A stretch of 64,000 nt of DNA from the NCBI GenBank assembly GCA_022592445.1, contig JABYQR010000206.1, positions 18,279-82,278 on the forward strand, read 5' to 3'. The translations under genes and the position numbers were made by a program. Under the pieces are notes generated by a model. It had not been told where the DNA came from. It made no database searches and saw only the letters and a program-made list of their open reading frames with translations. This stretch comes from Cytidiella melzeri (Eukaryota; Basidiomycota; Agaricomycetes; Polyporales; Irpicaceae). Shown here one piece after another: positions 62,291 through 64,000 of this stretch (position 1 is its first letter; every line of letters starts with the position of its first letter).

Positions 62291-63426
62291 ATCTTTTCCT
62301 TAGAGAGACGCGAGGCAGCTTCGGCTTCTGCCCGAACCTGTCTGAGCTTTTCTAGGCGTGCGTCTAGATTTGGCATACGACTTTGACGACCAATAGGAAT
62401 GGTAAAGTCCGGTAGATACCCGTACATGACTTCAAACGGAGAGTGCTGAGTAGATGAGTTGACCCGGGAGTTGATGGCGAATTCAGCCACTGGGATGTAT
62501 TCTGCCCAATCATCTTGTCGTTGGTCAACAAAGAGTCGTAGAATCTTTTCTACCTCTTGATTGGTTCTTTCCGTTTGACCATTGGCCTGAGGGTGGTAGG
62601 CGGTAGTCATGGCGCCAGTGATGCCTAGCCGTTTGTACAACGCTTGCATGACACGAGCTGCAAACTGGGGTCCTCTATCGGATACGAACTGTCGGGGAAT
62701 GCCGTGGAGCCTGAACACCTCTCTGATGTGAAGGTCGGCTATACCGTCTGCTGTGACCGTAGACTGAGTTGGAATTACATGTGTTTGCTTGCTGTACAAG
62801 TCTGTGTACACGGCAATCATGTCAAAACCTTTACTGCGTGGGAGTGGTCCGACTAAGTCTACACCAACCACCTGCCAAGGTCCGTCTGGTACTTCGATAG
62901 GCTGTATTGGGGCAACCGGGTGCTGTGCTGATTTGGTCCGCTGACACTTGTCACATCCGAGGACGTATTGTTCTACGAATGATGCCATACGAGGCCACCA
63001 ATAGTGCCGTGTTACTAGTTCCAGGGTTGCGTGTTTGCCCGGATGTCCTGCTGGTAGTGCATCGTGGCATCGACGTACAATCTCCTTTCGGACTTCTCGA
63101 TCTTTAGGAATGTACAGCTTTCCTTTGTAGTACACCAGTCCGCTGTCTTCTTCCCACTCTAGTCCACCATCTGTCAACTTCCGGGGTCCGTCCTTCTTTA
63201 GCTTGGCTAATCCCTGAACCACCTCTGCTTCTCGAAGGCTGATGTCTCTGATTCGAGCTTCCAATGGGTCTGTTTCTAGAGTACTTGAGGCAGCTATGGT
63301 TTGGAAGTATTCGGGTTTCAGCACAACTTGTTCTTTGTTGTCTGATGCATCTAGTACTTCCAAGGTTCTAACTCTGGACAGCGGGTCACCTTGAGTAAGG
63401 GTCTTTCCGGGTTTGTGGGTCAACAC
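62260..63426 (-). pseudogene. Gypsy integrase (zinc finger and DDE core)
   Basis: Open from a frame break at about 63425 down to a second break near 62265-62280. It begins with the RNase H end (LTHKPGKTLTQGDPLSRV). The H2C2 zinc finger follows (HPGKHATLELVTRHYWWP with CDKCQRTK). The DDE core has D in GVDLVGPLPRS, D in FVSDRGPQF and E in QTERTNQEVEKIL, so the three catalytic residues are all present. The frame is lost before the C-terminal module. Confidence 0.9.
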
Positions 63427-64000
63427 GAATCAAACCGGCTAAGGTATAAGGACCACCGAGCTTGTCGTCTAGACAGGTCCTGAGCGGTACGCCAGTACTG
63501 CAGATTCTGATGATCTGTGATAATCTCAAAGGGCGCGGGTAATCCTTCCAGATAGTGACGCCAATCTTCGAGAGCCCTGATGATAGCGAGCATTTCTCGA
63601 TCATAGATCTCATAGTTCCGTTCTGCTTCAGCCATAGACTGAGACCGGAACGCTACCGGGTGCCATTGTCCATCCTCTAGTTTCTGCAATAGAACTCCTC
63701 CGGTTGCAAAGCCAGACGCATCAACTTCAATACGTGTGGGGCGATCGGGTTCCCATGTGACTAGAATTGGTTCCTGAGTGAACGCATCTTTGAGCATTTG
63801 AAAGGCGTTCTGCTGTGCTTCTCCCCACTTCCAAGGTTGGTCTTTCTTGGTGAGATCGTGAAGAGGACGAGTATGCCGCGCAAAGTCCTTGATGAAACGT
63901 CGGTAGAAGTTGGCAAATCCAATGAAACCGCGTACATCACGGAGGTTCTGTGGTACCGGCCAATTGGTGATAGCTTCTATTTTACCCGAGTCCATACGGA
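63420..64000 (-). pseudogene. Gypsy reverse transcriptase end and RNase H (5' part outside window)
   Basis: Starts beyond the right edge. Visible parts are the RT thumb region (RGFIGFANFYRRFIKDFA), the connection (PWKWGEAQQNAFQMLKDAF) and RNase H (IEVDASGFATGGVLLQ, NYEIYDREMLAIIRAL, ITDHQNLQYW). It ends SRFDSC then stop at 63420, where one base appears to be missing compared with the family, since the next frame continues with LTHKPGK. The RT catalytic YxDD lies outside the window. Confidence 0.9.

Larger units (their letters stand above)
61694..64000 (-). mobile_element. Ty3/gypsy chromovirus remnant, runs off the right edge
   Basis: Minus-strand order RT/RNase H, zinc-finger integrase, chromodomain identifies a Ty3/gypsy chromovirus. 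A purine tract (minus AGGAGGGGGG, plus 61678-61688) just after the stop suggests the 3' LTR starts near 61677 and extends left through the minisatellite. Its far end cannot be fixed because the partner LTR is outside the window. Two frame breaks in pol show that this copy is inactive. Confidence 0.9.

Overview
The window reads as nuclear DNA of a filamentous basidiomycete. Protein-coding genes are broken by many short introns (mostly about 40-120 nt) with GT..AG borders. The gene types are typical of Agaricomycotina-like genomes: a DUF6533 membrane protein, a stand-alone formin GBD/FH3 protein, a membrane-anchored GMC oxidoreductase, a full-length ABCC transporter, fungal Zn2Cys6 regulators, and Ty1/copia and Ty3/gypsy (chromovirus) retrotransposons. 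I assembled the exons by eye, keeping the reading frame across every junction. All gene models below close in frame except where I say so.

Layout: 1-1588 (minus) holds the 5' part of a Zn2Cys6 transcription factor that runs off the left edge. 1.6-10.8 kb has no recognisable gene but contains two diverged tandem copies of a 3.3-3.5 kb unit. 11.1-13.9 kb (minus) is a complete paralogue of the first transcription factor, followed by a 4.9 kb gene-free stretch. 18.9-20.9 kb (minus) is a double-PH-domain protein, divergent from a five-exon acyl-CoA-binding protein gene (21.5-22.1 kb, plus). 22.1-26.6 kb is mostly non-coding, with small local repeats. 26.6-28.7 kb (plus) is the GBD/FH3 protein and 29.2-31.9 kb (plus) a 14-exon GMC oxidoreductase. 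A 255 bp foldback element lies at 32.4-32.6 kb. 33.3-35.3 kb (minus) is cofactor-independent phosphoglycerate mutase. 37.8-39.3 kb (plus) is a class B DnaJ co-chaperone. 39.9-43.2 kb (minus) is a Kelch-type membrane protein and 43.4-44.4 kb (minus) is eIF3j. 45.6-47.4 kb (plus) is a DUF6533 protein, and 47.5-53.5 kb (minus) is a 25-exon ABCC/MRP transporter.

The right end is a transposon nest. A Ty1/copia element (55004-60796) has two LTRs, a 5 bp target duplication, a primer site complementary to the anticodon arm of initiator tRNA-Met, and gag and pol in different frames. It has inserted into an older minus-strand reading frame, whose two halves flank it and stay in frame when the element is ignored. 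Next to this lies a frameshifted Ty3/gypsy chromodomain element that runs off the right edge.

The genes do not form one pathway. Housekeeping genes (ACBP, phosphoglycerate mutase, DnaJ, eIF3j) alternate with signalling or surface genes (double PH, GBD/FH3, Kelch, DUF6533), a transporter and two related regulators. The most unusual points are the two transcription-factor paralogues with intron-split zinc clusters around a duplicated non-coding block, the copia insertion with its half-tRNA primer site, and a putative intron bounded by a 21 bp direct repeat.
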